Assembly: GCF_002797325.1 (NCBI RefSeq)
Contig: NZ_KZ454938.1
Span: 2,430,267 to 2,494,266 of the forward strand
Length of the DNA stretch: 64,000 nt
Direction: 5' to 3'
Source: Bacillus sp. FJAT-45037
GTDB lineage: Bacteria > Bacillota > Bacilli > Bacillales > Bacillaceae_D
A model generated the notes under the pieces. The model was given only the letters and a program-made list of their open reading frames with translations, did no database searches and had not been told where the DNA came from. The position numbers and the translations under genes were made by a program. Positions within the stretch are counted from its first letter, which is position 1; each line of letters begins with the position of its first letter. Below, piece after piece: positions 1-9,153 of this stretch.

Positions 1-16
1 TATTATTCTCAATAAT

Positions 17-50
17 AAGTGAGAAGGACTTATTTAAGTCCTTCTCACTT
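17..50 (-). terminator. Inverted repeat, probable terminator of the DUF1540 gene
   Basis: A perfect 16-bp inverted repeat (arms 17-32 and 35-50, 2-nt loop) lies just past the stop of the minus-strand DUF1540 gene. The following U content is modest, so termination is inferred from position and stem strength. Confidence 0.6.
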
Positions 51-56
51 CCATCA

Positions 57-209
57 TTACATCGGTTCAAATGTTTTACAGTCCGTTTCTTCAGAACGGT
101 CTGCTTGCTTTCCTTTATGGCTAATCACATAAATCTTCTCTGCCTCGCATCGATTACCATTTGACCAATTCACACAGTTATTGACTTCGCATAATACATC
201 TTGTGCCAT
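57..209 (-). CDS. DUF1540 domain-containing small protein
   Basis: A 50-residue protein starting MAQDVLCEVNNC. It has the DUF1540 pattern of spaced cysteines (C7, C12, C21, C44) ending in a T-D-C-K-T-F segment. The family is common in spore-forming Firmicutes and is thought to bind metal through the cysteines; its function is not established. Start: ATG at 209 preceded on the minus strand by AATGGAGGTGAATACG, a strong ribosome binding site. It lies downstream of metK in the same direction but beyond the metK terminator, so it is probably its own unit. Confidence 0.85.
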   Translation of the reverse strand: MAQDVLCEVNNCVNWSNGNRCEAEKIYVISHKGKQADRSEETDCKTFEPM

Positions 210-285
210 CGTATTCACCTCCATTGCTCCTCTAGTTTGACCGAGGGAGGGGCGTCACATACTCGTCCTTTCCTCCTTTCCACGA

Positions 286-331
286 CAAAAAAGCACGAGC
301 CCCCAAAACATATGTGGGCTCGTGCTTTTTT
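286..331 (-). terminator. metK intrinsic terminator
   Basis: A stem built on AAAAAGCACGAGCC paired with GGCTCGTGCTTTTTT lies immediately after the metK stop. A/T runs on both flanks could let it work in either direction. Confidence 0.88.
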
Positions 332-337
332 ATTATT

Positions 338-1543
338 TTACAGACCTGCTTGTTCTTTTAACGTAGCAGCTTTATCTGTTTGCTCCCAAGAAAGCTCGAT
401 GTCTGTTCGACCGAAGTGACCGTAAGCAGCAGTTTGCTTATAGATCGGACGACGAAGGTCTAGCATCTTAATCATGCCAGCTGGGCGTAAGTCAAAGTTA
501 GCGCGAACAAGAGAAACTAAAGTCTCTTCAGAAACTTTTCCAGTACCAAACGTATCAATTGAGATGGACACAGGCTGCGCTACTCCAATTGCGTACGCTA
601 TTTGCACTTCACACTTATCAGCTAGTCCAGCTGCAACGATGTTTTTCGCTACATAGCGAGCAGCATAAGCACCTGAGCGGTCAACCTTTGTCGCATCTTT
701 ACCAGAGAATGCTCCGCCACCATGACGAGCATATCCACCGTACGTATCAACGATGATTTTACGCCCTGTAAGACCAGCATCCCCTTGAGGTCCACCGATT
801 ACGAAGCGACCAGTTGGGTTTATGAAGTATTTTGTATTCTCATCAATGAGTTCAGCAGGAACAACTGGCTTGATGACATACTCTTTTAAGTTACGTTGAA
901 TTTGTTCAAGCGCTACTTCAGGGTGATGTTGAGTTGAAATGACAATCGTATCAATACGAACAGGTTTCCCGTCTTCATCATATTCAACAGTTACTTGTGT
1001 TTTTCCATCAGGACGTAGGTAAGGAAGAATTTCCTCTTTACGAACTTCTGTTAGACGACGAGCTAATTTATGGCTTAAAGAAATCGGTAATGGCATAAGC
1101 TCTTTTGTTTCGTTATTAGCATAACCAAACATTAGCCCCTGGTCCCCTGCACCAATAGCTTCTATCTCAGCATCTGTCATTTGACCTTCACGAGCTTCTA
1201 ACGCTTGGTCTACACCTTGCGCGATATCAGCTGATTGTTCATCAATTGATGTTAAAACGGCACAAGTTTCAGCATCGAAACCGTATTTCGCACGAGTGTA
1301 ACCAATTCCTGAAATCGTTTCACGTACGACTTTTGGAATGTCAACGTACGTGCTTGTTGTGATCTCACCTGCAACAAGGACAAGCCCAGTTGTAACTGTA
1401 GTTTCACAAGCTACACGTGCATTTGGATCATTGGTTAGAATAGCATCAAGAATCGCATCTGATATTTGATCACTGATCTTATCTGGATGTCCTTCTGTTA
1501 CTGACTCTGATGTAAATAAATGACGACTTTTCTTCTCTACCAT
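338..1543 (-). CDS. metK: S-adenosylmethionine synthetase
   Basis: MetK makes S-adenosylmethionine from methionine and ATP. The 401-residue protein carries the family landmarks: G-H-P-D-K at residues 18-22 with the catalytic His, the G-A-G-D-Q-G ATP-binding motif at 131-136, and the glycine-rich G-G-G-A-F-S-G-K-D segment. Length is normal. ATG at 1543 is preferred over the in-frame TTG six bases upstream because GGAGG sits 9 nt before the ATG and only 3 nt before the TTG. Transcription passes through an S-box riboswitch, so expression should fall when SAM is abundant. The divergent neighbour is pckA, as in B. subtilis. Confidence 0.98.
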   Translation of the reverse strand: MVEKKSRHLFTSESVTEGHPDKISDQISDAILDAILTNDPNARVACETTVTTGLVLVAGEITTSTYVDIPKVVRETISGIGYTRAKYGFDAETCAVLTSIDEQSADIAQGVDQALEAREGQMTDAEIEAIGAGDQGLMFGYANNETKELMPLPISLSHKLARRLTEVRKEEILPYLRPDGKTQVTVEYDEDGKPVRIDTIVISTQHHPEVALEQIQRNLKEYVIKPVVPAELIDENTKYFINPTGRFVIGGPQGDAGLTGRKIIVDTYGGYARHGGGAFSGKDATKVDRSGAYAARYVAKNIVAAGLADKCEVQIAYAIGVAQPVSISIDTFGTGKVSEETLVSLVRANFDLRPAGMIKMLDLRRPIYKQTAAYGHFGRTDIELSWEQTDKAATLKEQAGL

Positions 1544-1654
1544 GTTCAAATTCCTCCTATGTACATGATGATTAGATCAATGTACGAATGATTTGAGACG
1601 GCACTCGTTCCTCATCCAATTGGTGACAAAACGGTTTAAGACGTATATAAACGT

Positions 1655-1685
1655 AGAAAACCCTATTCCTGCGAGGAAAAGGGTT
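1655..1685 (-). terminator. Terminator hairpin of the SAM riboswitch
   Basis: On the minus strand AACCCTTTTCCT pairs with AGGAATAGGGTT around a CGC loop, followed by TTTTCTACG. It lies between the S-box aptamer and metK and is the expected expression-platform terminator, formed when SAM is bound. Confidence 0.8.
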
Positions 1686-1702
1686 GAAATGTTTACCTTT
1701 CG

Positions 1703-1817
1703 CCTCTTATCGTTCAAGGCAACCGCCTTGCAGGTTAGCACCTTTTCACTCGACTTGCATGAGTGTTGGTTGCTGGGTTTCTCAGGGCCTGTCCCTCCAC
1801 CTACTCTGGATAAGAGT
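1703..1817 (-). promoter_or_regulatory. SAM riboswitch (S-box leader) of metK
   Basis: Read on the minus strand, the leader has the S-box core: closing stem CTCTTAT...ATAAGAG, then GGTGGAGGGAC, GGCCCTGAGAAACCC, GCAACC and, further on, AAGGTGCTAA. These are the conserved SAM-I aptamer segments. It starts about 10 nt after the predicted transcription start and is followed by a terminator hairpin, so SAM binding should cause premature termination ahead of metK. Confidence 0.97.
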
Positions 1818-1832
1818 ATCCGTTCGCGACAT

Positions 1833-1861
1833 ATCATAACGTACATACAAAACTCTGTCAA
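1833..1861 (-). promoter_or_regulatory. metK sigma-A promoter
   Basis: On the minus strand TTGACA (1856-1861) and TATGAT (1833-1838) are separated by 17 bp. The start point would be near 1826, just before the S-box aptamer. Confidence 0.85.
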
Positions 1862-2153
1862 TAACATGTGGAAATTCATTAATATTCGTACTATAATAGC
1901 ATGAAAACCTCACTCCATTAGGTTATACTAATGAAGAATAAATAACATGTTATAATAGGAAGAAAACCATAAACCAATAACCTCCCTTGAGATTATATAT
2001 GTAATCGTCACCATTGTATTAATCAAAGCAGAAACATCCACATCTCTCTTCCTCGTTTTAAAAAATTAAACCATCTCATTTTTATGACTGTTTATCATCC
2101 TACTCTATTTGTCCTACAACAAATGGTTTAATCAACCATTTCTCAAAAAAACT

Positions 2154-2183
2154 TTCACATTAGTATAGACTAATTGGTATAAT
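2154..2183 (+). promoter_or_regulatory. pckA promoter
   Basis: TTCACA (2154-2159) and TATAAT (2178-2183) with an 18-bp spacer. This is the best sigma-A promoter before pckA and leaves a leader of about 95 nt. Confidence 0.7.
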
Positions 2184-2193
2184 GTGTTATACT
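2183..2193 (+). promoter_or_regulatory. Candidate CcpN operator overlapping the pckA -10 box
   Basis: TGTGTTATACT matches the CcpN consensus TRTGHYATAYW as I recall it, and overlaps the last base of the -10 hexamer. In B. subtilis CcpN represses pckA and gapB under glycolytic conditions. Repression here is inferred from motif and position. Confidence 0.5.
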
Positions 2194-2285
2194 AATTGAC
2201 ATAGAAGAGATGACTAACACGAAAATAGCAGATATGACTAGCACGAAATATGTGCCTAATTTGAAGAGGAAAGGGTTTTGCGACA

Positions 2286-3872
2286 ATGACAACTTTAAGC
2301 CTATCATCAGAATTGGATCAACTAGTAACTAGTGAGCATGCACATCATGACTTACCAATCTCTGCTTTAATTGAGAAATCACTCACGCGTAAAGAAGGCA
2401 GACTGACAGCTTCTGGCGCATTAAGTGTGACAACAGGAACGTATACAGGACGTTCACCAAAAGATAAGTTCATTGTCAACGAACCAAGTGTAACCGACAA
2501 AATCGATTGGGGTCCTGTTAACCAACCAATTGAAAAAGAAGTATTTGCAAACCTCTATAAAAAAGTACTTGATCACTTAGGAACAAAAGAAGAAATCTTT
2601 GTTTCTAAAGGATTTGCAGGAGCGGATAAAGAATACCGTCTTTCTTTAAAAGTGATAAATGAGTTTGCTTGGCACCAAGCGTTTGCTAGACAATTATTCA
2701 TTCGTCCTAACGAAGAAGAACTACATGAAGATGAAATGACAGACTTTACAATCGTATCAGCTCCTACATTCAAAGCTGACCCAAGTATAGATGGTACTCG
2801 TTCTGAAACGTTCATCATTATTTCGTTTGAAGAGCGTATCGTTTTAATTGGTGGCACAGAATATGCTGGTGAAATGAAAAAATCAATTTTCTCCATCATG
2901 AATTATATGTTACCTGAACAAAATGTTCTTTCTATGCACTGTTCAGCTAATACAGGTAAAGAAGGCGATGTTGCCTTGTTCTTTGGTCTATCAGGAACAG
3001 GAAAAACGACCTTGTCGGCTGATCCAAATCGTTACTTAATTGGTGATGATGAGCATGGTTGGTCAGCCAATGGTGTTTTTAATGTTGAAGGCGGTTGCTA
3101 CGCCAAATGCATTAACTTATCAGAAGAGAAAGAACCTCAAATCTGGAATGCGATCCGTTTTGGGACTGTTCTTGAGAACGTTGTCATCGATGAAAAAACG
3201 GCCATGCCTGATTTTGATACAACGACTCTAACGGAAAACACACGTGCAGCATACCCTTTAGAAGCAATCCCAAATGCGCTTGCACAGAGTGTAGCAGGTC
3301 ATCCAAATACCATCATCTTCTTAACTGCTGATGCTTTTGGCGTGTTACCTCCAATCAGTAAGCTGACAAAAGAGCAAGCAATGTACCACTTCTTATCTGG
3401 ATACACAAGTAAGTTAGCAGGTACAGAACGCGGAATTACTTCCCCTGAAGCTACATTCTCTACTTGCTTTGGAGCGCCTTTCTTGCCGCTTCCTGCAGCT
3501 CGTTATGCAGAAATGTTAGGGGAGAAAATATCTCAACATGCTGTAGAGGTCTTTCTCGTGAACACTGGTTGGTCAGGCGGTTCTTATGGTGTTGGAAAAC
3601 GTATGAACCTACCTTATACTCGTGCGATGATCCAAGCTGCACTTCAAGGTGAGCTTACTCAATCAGAAACAACCATTGATCCGATCTTCGGCTTACATGT
3701 ACCGCTCCACTGCCCAGGTGTACCGGATGAAGTGTTACACCCTCGTGACACATGGGAAGACCCAGCAGCCTATGATGAAAAAGCTAAGCAACTCGCAGCT
3801 GATTTCGATATGAATTTCAAAAAGTTTGCTGATGTGAGTGATGAAATTAAAGCCGCAGGACCAAAAATTTAA
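2286..3872 (+). CDS. pckA: Phosphoenolpyruvate carboxykinase (ATP)
   Basis: This gluconeogenic enzyme converts oxaloacetate plus ATP to phosphoenolpyruvate, CO2 and ADP. The 528-residue protein has the substrate-binding Y-T-G-R-S-P-K-D-K segment at 53-61, the kinase-1a P-loop G-L-S-G-T-G-K-T-T at 234-242, and the D-D of kinase-2 at 254-255. Length is typical of the ATP-dependent class. It is divergent from metK across a 740-bp regulatory region holding the metK riboswitch and a pckA promoter with a CcpN-like site. It ends in its own terminator. Confidence 0.98.
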   Translation: MTTLSLSSELDQLVTSEHAHHDLPISALIEKSLTRKEGRLTASGALSVTTGTYTGRSPKDKFIVNEPSVTDKIDWGPVNQPIEKEVFANLYKKVLDHLGTKEEIFVSKGFAGADKEYRLSLKVINEFAWHQAFARQLFIRPNEEELHEDEMTDFTIVSAPTFKADPSIDGTRSETFIIISFEERIVLIGGTEYAGEMKKSIFSIMNYMLPEQNVLSMHCSANTGKEGDVALFFGLSGTGKTTLSADPNRYLIGDDEHGWSANGVFNVEGGCYAKCINLSEEKEPQIWNAIRFGTVLENVVIDEKTAMPDFDTTTLTENTRAAYPLEAIPNALAQSVAGHPNTIIFLTADAFGVLPPISKLTKEQAMYHFLSGYTSKLAGTERGITSPEATFSTCFGAPFLPLPAARYAEMLGEKISQHAVEVFLVNTGWSGGSYGVGKRMNLPYTRAMIQAALQGELTQSETTIDPIFGLHVPLHCPGVPDEVLHPRDTWEDPAAYDEKAKQLAADFDMNFKKFADVSDEIKAAGPKI

Positions 3873-3882
3873 TTTCAAACAG

Positions 3883-3920
3883 AAGAGCCATGTCATGCAT
3901 TCATTGCAGACATGGCTCTT
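3883..3920. terminator. Terminator between convergent pckA and ytmA
   Basis: AAGAGCCATGTC pairs with GACATGGCTCTT over a 14-nt loop, between the two convergent stop codons. It can serve both genes. Confidence 0.8.
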
Positions 3921-3923
3921 TCA

Positions 3924-4721
3924 CTAGGATATTGACCGGCTTCCTTGTTCTTTCATCCAACGCGCCGCTCGCTGTAAGATGCCTCGCTGACTTCTCGGTG
4001 GGAAGTGATGAGAAAATAATTCATAGTACCACACCTCTACTTGCTTCGAGTGTTCGCGCAACGCCCGCTCTAAACGGTAGGCATGTTCAATCGAAACATG
4101 CTCATCTCGTTCACCGTGAATTAATAGCACAGCAGCATCAAAGTCACCCATCTCATGAAGTGGAGTACGCCATTGATAACGGTCTGGATACTTATTCGGC
4201 GTACCACCAATCACTCTCTTCATCATTCTTCTCAGATCGACGCGCTCTTCGTAAGTTAATACCATATCCGTAACCCCGTTCCAACTAGTCACAGATGCTA
4301 CTTCACAACGCGCAAGGGCGACAAGCAAAGCCATGACTCCCCCTCTTGAGAAACCGAGCAAATGAAGGCTCTTTTCGTCGACTCCTGGATGTTCGCGCAA
4401 AAGGTCAAAGGCTGTGATGGCATCTATTCGGTCCTCACCAGCAAAATCCTCTTGCCCTTCGCCTCCTTTATTGCCTCTGTAAAAAGGCGCCATAACGATA
4501 AACCCTTCTGCTGCCCATTGAATTACCCGTTGAATACGAACCATTCCAACATTTTTAATTCCTCCTCTTAAGTAGAGAAGACCTGGAAGTTTGTTCGAGG
4601 TGATCGGTTCAGCTAGATACCCTTTTACTCGAAGACCATTTGACCAATATGTGATCATATAAAGGTAAATTCTCGGATGAGGGGACGGAACTCTCTGTTT
4701 GGAAATGATTTGATCTTGCAT
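3924..4721 (-). CDS. ytmA: Alpha/beta-hydrolase of the prolyl oligopeptidase family (YtmA-like)
   Basis: A 265-residue cytosolic hydrolase without a signal peptide. It has the nucleophile elbow G-F-S-R-G-G (Ser125), a catalytic Asp in I-H-G-E-R-D (Asp206), and a His in F-S-H-H-F (238/239), the complete triad of S9-type hydrolases. The substrate is unknown. ATG at 4721 is used because AGAAGG lies 7 nt before it; the GTG three codons earlier overlaps the binding site. Position after pckA matches B. subtilis ytmA. Confidence 0.85.
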   Translation of the reverse strand: MQDQIISKQRVPSPHPRIYLYMITYWSNGLRVKGYLAEPITSNKLPGLLYLRGGIKNVGMVRIQRVIQWAAEGFIVMAPFYRGNKGGEGQEDFAGEDRIDAITAFDLLREHPGVDEKSLHLLGFSRGGVMALLVALARCEVASVTSWNGVTDMVLTYEERVDLRRMMKRVIGGTPNKYPDRYQWRTPLHEMGDFDAAVLLIHGERDEHVSIEHAYRLERALREHSKQVEVWYYELFSHHFPPRSQRGILQRAARWMKEQGSRSIS

Positions 4722-4805
4722 CGTATACACCTTCTTTTGTTCACTTATTTTATTTGCTTATCCTATGTACATATTACAACGTATCAAACATTCCTTTTTC
4801 AACAT

Positions 4806-4838
4806 AAAAAGCGAGCAACGATTAAATCAGCTGCTCGT
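4806..4838 (-). terminator. Terminator at the 3' end of the ytkD-like gene
   Basis: CGAGCA pairs with TGCTCG and is followed by TTTTTATG on the minus strand. The upstream arm lies inside the last codons of the Nudix gene. Confidence 0.65.
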
Positions 4839-5295
4839 TTGCCAAATACTCCATACAACTAGTTAACACATCATCTTTCATAATAAAACTAAACCGATGA
4901 TCGTCTTTTATGTTACTCGGTAAGGTATTAAGAATGATTGGACCATCCGTCTCCATATAATTTTCTTTTTCAATCAAAGATTTTACTTGGGCAAAGTATA
5001 TGTTTTTATGAATGAGCTCATTTTTTGAGTGCACTTCATATTGACCAATGAAGGTCACACTTGCGACGACTCCGCCTGTCTCTTCCATCACTTCTCGAAC
5101 GGCTGCATCTTCAGGTTGTTCATTGCCCTCAACCTTACCACCCGGAAATTCGAGTCCTCTTTTTCTATGTTTCGTCAACAACCAGCCGTTTTCATACCTG
5201 CAAATGACCCATACATGTCTTGGATTGGTTGAAAATGATGTTCGATCCATGACGAGTCGCACGAGACAACCTTCATGATCATAAAAAGTTTTCAT
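4822..5295 (-). CDS. ytkD: Nudix hydrolase, YtkD-like nucleoside triphosphate diphosphatase
   Basis: A 157-residue Nudix protein. The Nudix box spans residues 53-75 (G53, E59, R67-E68-V69, E71-E72, G74) and matches the G-x5-E-x7-R-E-U-x-E-E-x-G-U pattern fully, so the Mg-binding helix is intact. B. subtilis YtkD hydrolyses oxidised and normal nucleoside triphosphates; the same role is inferred from neighbourhood and sequence. Start ATG is preceded by GAAGGGGACG. Confidence 0.85.
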   Translation of the reverse strand: MKTFYDHEGCLVRLVMDRTSFSTNPRHVWVICRYENGWLLTKHRKRGLEFPGGKVEGNEQPEDAAVREVMEETGGVVASVTFIGQYEVHSKNELIHKNIYFAQVKSLIEKENYMETDGPIILNTLPSNIKDDHRFSFIMKDDVLTSCMEYLANEQLI

Positions 5296-5364
5296 AGAAA
5301 CGTCCCCTTCCTTCTATCTCTATAGTTAGAAGTATACGTTCTAATCCAAAACAAACCAACTACT

Positions 5365-6573
5365 TTACCATGTCGGCTTACCACCTTTATCAGGACGAAT
5401 AAAAAAGATCACAATAAGCACCCCGATCATTCCGATACCTGCCTGTAATATAAAAAGTAAAAAATGCGTGGCCTCCATTAATAAAGCAAATACGGGTGGA
5501 CCAGCCGCTACTCCAACAAAGCGCATGCTACTGTATAAAGAGGTCACAGACCCCCGTTGTTCCATTTGAATCCCTTCTGTTACAAGGGCATCTAGACTTG
5601 GTAGAGCAATGCCAATACCCACACCACTACTTAATAACGCACATAAAAGAAAATAAATATCATTGGAAAATGATAAGGCGAGCATGGAGATCGTTAATAA
5701 AATGATCCCTGTTAAAGTCATTCGTTTCATTCGCCATTTCTCTTGACCTATAACTTTTCCTGTTGCTAATGATGCGATACAAAGTGCCGCTAATGGTATC
5801 GCTAAAACAATACCTTTTTTTACACCTTCAATTTGATATTGTTCTTCAAGCATTGTCGAGAGATAAAACAACACACCAAACAAGATAAACATGCAGATTG
5901 CTCCAATGATAAATACGGCGTAAAGCCAGGCCCCTTCTCTTTTAAATATCACTTTAAGGGATTGAAAAAACTCCTTACCTGCAAGGGGCACTTTCGTCAT
6001 TGGAGGAGATTTCACAAGAAAAATAATTAATATAATCGAGATAAAGCAAAAGATCGGGAATGCAAGAAACGGTAAATACCACAATAATGACGCTAAAAAA
6101 GCCCCTACAATTGGGCTTAATACTTTTCCAAAAGTATTCGACGTTTCAATGACACCAAGACCTTTACTCACTTCTTGCTCATCACTATATAAATCACCGA
6201 CAAGTGGAAGAACGATAGGCGAAGCACCTGCTGCGCCAATCCCTTGTAAAAGTCTTCCAACAATGATAACCGAATACGGGGAATCCATCTGCCAAGCGGC
6301 AAATCCCGCCAATAAACCGCCTATTGCCGCAATGATTAGACTTGGAATAATGACACGTTTTCTCCCTATTTGATCTGAAATATACCCAGCAATCGGTATA
6401 CAAATAATCGCGACAACCGAGTACACAGTAATTAGTAAGCTAGCTTGAAAAGAACTAATCGACAGTTCTCGTTCAATAATTGGTAAGACTGGGATCAGCA
6501 TTGAATTTCCTAAAGTCATGACAAGTGGAATCGACGCAATCGAGAGTAGATCCCACTTTTTCTTATCCTCCAT
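5365..6573 (-). CDS. MFS drug/metabolite exporter (DHA1-type)
   Basis: A 402-residue, about 12-helix major facilitator. The diagnostic motif A, G-Y-I-S-D-Q-I-G-R-K-R, is at 63-73 between helices 2 and 3, and a second-half counterpart is weaker, as usual for 12-TMS DHA1 efflux pumps. The substrate cannot be told. GAGGAGAGGGAGAAGG precedes the ATG. It stands alone between two minus-strand genes. Confidence 0.85.
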   Translation of the reverse strand: MEDKKKWDLLSIASIPLVMTLGNSMLIPVLPIIERELSISSFQASLLITVYSVVAIICIPIAGYISDQIGRKRVIIPSLIIAAIGGLLAGFAAWQMDSPYSVIIVGRLLQGIGAAGASPIVLPLVGDLYSDEQEVSKGLGVIETSNTFGKVLSPIVGAFLASLLWYLPFLAFPIFCFISIILIIFLVKSPPMTKVPLAGKEFFQSLKVIFKREGAWLYAVFIIGAICMFILFGVLFYLSTMLEEQYQIEGVKKGIVLAIPLAALCIASLATGKVIGQEKWRMKRMTLTGIILLTISMLALSFSNDIYFLLCALLSSGVGIGIALPSLDALVTEGIQMEQRGSVTSLYSSMRFVGVAAGPPVFALLMEATHFLLFILQAGIGMIGVLIVIFFIRPDKGGKPTW

Positions 6574-6671
6574 ACCTTCTCCCTCTCCTCATAAAAGCCA
6601 AGTCTCAACTGCTTTATTACTCCTTATTATGAGAAGAATTATGTATTGTATACCTATGTTACCAAAAGCAT

Positions 6672-6705
6672 AAAAACCTATCACCAAGGAAATTGGCGAT
6701 AGGTT
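6672..6705 (-). terminator. Terminator of the YwpF-like gene
   Basis: AACCTATC pairs with GATAGGTT, extended by CCAA/TTGG in the inner stem, and is followed by TTTTATG on the minus strand. Confidence 0.75.
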
Positions 6706-6712
6706 TGGGATA

Positions 6713-7204
6713 TCATCTTAGTTGAAATTCTCCACTTTTTTGTAGCGATTCATACACTTCATCAATGGTTTTGTCAGAGTGGGCAGCCAAATTTTCTTTA
6801 CGGACTTTGAATTCTTTAAGAAGCTCTTCGCCCGACAACCCTTCCGCAATCAGTTCCTCAATGACGTCTTCAATGACTTCATCTTTATGTAAAACAAGCT
6901 TTGCTCTTAGTAATATACTAACTCCATCTGAGAGGTCTGTAATCGTTTTAACGCTTGTCACCATTGTTGCAGGGTGATTATTTTTCGACGTAATGATCGC
7001 ATCAACAAGAAGGTGGCCATCATTTTTAGCTACTTCTTCAAAGTAGGCTCTGTAATCATTATCTGTTACCACGTCAATATGCCACGTTTGCGCCTCATCT
7101 TCCATGTTGATAATGAGCCCATTTCTAACTGGAATTGCTTTTTGTTTAACAGGGCCAAATTTCCCTTCCAACACACATAAAGAATACAGTTTAAATGTCT
7201 TCAT
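6713..7204 (-). CDS. YwpF-like protein
   Basis: A 163-residue soluble protein opening MKTFKLYSLCVLEG and followed by a segment with G-L-I-I-N. The opening and the acidic C-terminal helical part resemble B. subtilis YwpF (about 136 residues), a protein of unknown function; the extra length is at the C-terminus. No catalytic motif or membrane segment is seen. The ATG has only a moderate upstream GGGAGG (AAGGGAGGTTGTTGTTAG). Confidence 0.6.
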   Translation of the reverse strand: MKTFKLYSLCVLEGKFGPVKQKAIPVRNGLIINMEDEAQTWHIDVVTDNDYRAYFEEVAKNDGHLLVDAIITSKNNHPATMVTSVKTITDLSDGVSILLRAKLVLHKDEVIEDVIEELIAEGLSGEELLKEFKVRKENLAAHSDKTIDEVYESLQKSGEFQLR

Positions 7205-7257
7205 CTAACAACAACCTCCCTTGATTCGGTCTATCTATTGTATCACAGATCAGTAAT

Positions 7258-7293
7258 AATAACCCCATTCCCATCATAGGGAACGGGGTTATT
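7258..7293. terminator. Strong hairpin terminator
   Basis: AATAACCCC-A-TTCCC pairs with GGGAA-C-GGGGTTATT. It lies between the YwpF-like gene start and the stop of the 48-residue minus-strand gene, which it probably terminates. Confidence 0.7.
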
Positions 7294-7314
7294 TCATTGT
7301 ATTTAGAACATATA

Positions 7315-7461
7315 TTATGAGGTTTTTACTCGCTGATAGACTGATTCAATTTGTCTGTCTTTCATCCACAGTAAGAGTTCTACTTCTTTTTTTGTTAATT
7401 CCCTACCAAGCTTACATTTACATTCATCTCTAAGTTCTTCATACAATGTCTCTAAGGCCAT
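7315..7461 (-). CDS. Small hypothetical protein, 48 residues
   Basis: Starts MALETLYEELRDE, with two cysteines in C-K-C-K followed by a charged helix. I do not recognise the family. Support for reality: AAAAGGAG lies 10 nt before the ATG, the ORF fills the space up to a strong terminator, and the composition is that of an amphipathic small cytosolic protein. It sits between sda and the YwpF-like gene. Confidence 0.65.
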   Translation of the reverse strand: MALETLYEELRDECKCKLGRELTKKEVELLLWMKDRQIESVYQRVKTS

Positions 7462-7618
7462 GTGTAAATGTCTCCTTTTTGTAAAACTCCAATAATAGGT
7501 GTAGGCTTGAACGATATTGTCAACTATACCCTAGTCTAAGCACAACATGTCACTTTATATTTTACTTACCCCTATTATATCTGAAAATTCGAAATTCCGC
7601 ACGGCTTTTTTTATTTTT

Positions 7619-7780
7619 TTAACAAATTTTCATTAAGGCCTCTTCAGGAGACAACACACAATGATGTAATTGGCGGCCTTTAAGCTCTTGGTAGAGCAAC
7701 AATAAAAATTCTGCTTCTAACTCTAGATCTAATGCTTTTTCATAGGCTTCGATTAAAAGATCATTTTGAATCTGCTCCAT
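7619..7780 (-). CDS. sda: Sporulation histidine kinase inhibitor Sda
   Basis: A 53-residue protein whose first 40 residues fit the Sda antiparallel helical hairpin: N-D-L-L-I-E-A-Y-E-K-A near residues 6-16, matching D-E-L-L-I-E-S-Y-F-K-A of B. subtilis Sda, then a hydrophobic second helix. Sda binds KinA/KinB and blocks autophosphorylation, holding off sporulation when replication is disturbed. The C-terminal tail is about 7 residues longer than usual. The upstream AAGAGG is about 15 nt away, a weak site. It lies between patB and a small unknown gene, not its B. subtilis setting. Confidence 0.82.
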   Translation of the reverse strand: MEQIQNDLLIEAYEKALDLELEAEFLLLLYQELKGRQLHHCVLSPEEALMKIC

Positions 7781-7808
7781 AATCCGCTCAGCAACCTCTT
7801 TCTATATG

Positions 7809-8984
7809 TTAAAATCCTTTTTTGTCATATGCTTCTTTCATTTGATCGAGCGCTCTTGCCAAGGTGTCTCTCGAACAAGCAATGTTCATACGTTCAAAAT
7901 GTTCTCCCTCAGTTCCGAAGATCGGTCCGTGGTTGAAGGCTACTTTCGCCTCGCGTAAAAACCACTCATTTCTAGCACTAGCTTCCATCTTCAGCTGCTC
8001 ACAATCAAGCCATAGCAAGTAGGTCCCTTCTGGTTTAACAACTTTAATTTTCGGCATATGTCCTTCCAAGTATTCTTTAACAAATTGGTAATTTTCTTGG
8101 ATATACCCCATCAATTCATTAAGCCACTCTTCTCCGTGACGATAAGCTGCTTCAGTTGCAACTTGTGAAAATACATTAATTGAACTAAACGTCGATTGAA
8201 TAAACGTTTTGCATTTTAAACGCTTTTTCGGATCGAGTATAACAGCATACGATGCCTGAATACCTGCTAAGTTAAATGTTTTACTTGGAGCAAGACATGT
8301 CAACGTTCGCTTTGCCATATCTTCATTAATCGACGCTATAGGGATATGGGTTTGTCCATCAAATAGTAGATCAGCATGTATTTCATCAGAAATCACAAGG
8401 AGATCATACTTTTTACAGATTTCAGCCACTCTCTCTAATTCTTCTTGTTTCCACACGCGTCCAACTGGATTATGAGGGTGAGAGAGTAATAACACTTTCG
8501 TTTTCTCAGAAATACTTGTTTCAAGCTGTATGAAATCCATTTCATATTGATCATCCGTTCGAGTGAGTGGATTTTTAACAATCACTCGGTCGTTTTTTTC
8601 GATGACATCATAAAACGGATAATATACAGGTGTTTGGATTATGACCTCATCGCCTGGCTCTGTAAAAGCTTGTATCATATGACTGATCGTCGGCACAATT
8701 CCAGAAGTATAAATCAACGCCTCACGATTAATTTCCCACTTATAGCGCTTTGCTAACCAGGCACAGATAGCCTCGTCTGTCCCAAGAGATGGTGACGGGT
8801 AACCAAACACACCGTGTGTTGCTTTATCCTTTAACGCTTCAATGACAGCATTAGGGGCTTTAATATCCATGTCTGCAACCCATAATGGGATCGCATCCTT
8901 TACTCCAAATCGCGTTTCTGTCATATCCCATTTCATTGAATCCGTATTTTTACGATCTACCACAAACTCTAGGTGTTTACTCAC
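7809..8984 (-). CDS. patB: PatB/MalY-type PLP-dependent C-S lyase (cystathionine beta-lyase)
   Basis: A 391-residue fold-type I aminotransferase-like enzyme. It has V-A-D-M-D near the N-terminus and the PLP lysine motif A-P-S-K-T-F-N-L-A-G typical of the MalY/PatB group, which cleaves C-S bonds (cystathionine to homocysteine) rather than transaminating. Start: GTG at 8984 with AAGGAG 10 nt upstream; a longer in-frame reading begins without a binding site. The region before it holds no recognisable riboswitch. Confidence 0.88.
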   Translation of the reverse strand: MSKHLEFVVDRKNTDSMKWDMTETRFGVKDAIPLWVADMDIKAPNAVIEALKDKATHGVFGYPSPSLGTDEAICAWLAKRYKWEINREALIYTSGIVPTISHMIQAFTEPGDEVIIQTPVYYPFYDVIEKNDRVIVKNPLTRTDDQYEMDFIQLETSISEKTKVLLLSHPHNPVGRVWKQEELERVAEICKKYDLLVISDEIHADLLFDGQTHIPIASINEDMAKRTLTCLAPSKTFNLAGIQASYAVILDPKKRLKCKTFIQSTFSSINVFSQVATEAAYRHGEEWLNELMGYIQENYQFVKEYLEGHMPKIKVVKPEGTYLLWLDCEQLKMEASARNEWFLREAKVAFNHGPIFGTEGEHFERMNIACSRDTLARALDQMKEAYDKKGF

Positions 8985-9109
8985 TGTCAAACGACTCCTT
9001 CCATTCCAGACAAAAAAGCGCCTATAAGACACCTTGTTCTATTATTCCCTACGAGATACTTGAATCCTTTCTATTTCTACAAAAAGATAAATTTCTTAAC
9101 AAATTAATC

Positions 9110-9145
9110 AACCATTCAGTCCTTTTACAATAGAACTGAATGGTT
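9110..9145. terminator. Terminator between amyX and patB
   Basis: AACCATTCAGT pairs perfectly with ACTGAATGGTT over a 14-nt loop, directly after the amyX stop on the minus strand. Confidence 0.75.
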
Positions 9146-9153
9146 GTTTTGCC

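Noticed and set aside
1577-1904. Overlapping ORFs on both strands between metK and pckA
   Set aside because: They cover the S-box aptamer and terminator; no binding site, and the sequence is explained by RNA structure.
3890-4571. Plus-strand ORFs opposite ytmA
   Set aside because: They are mirror frames of a well-supported hydrolase gene, without binding sites.
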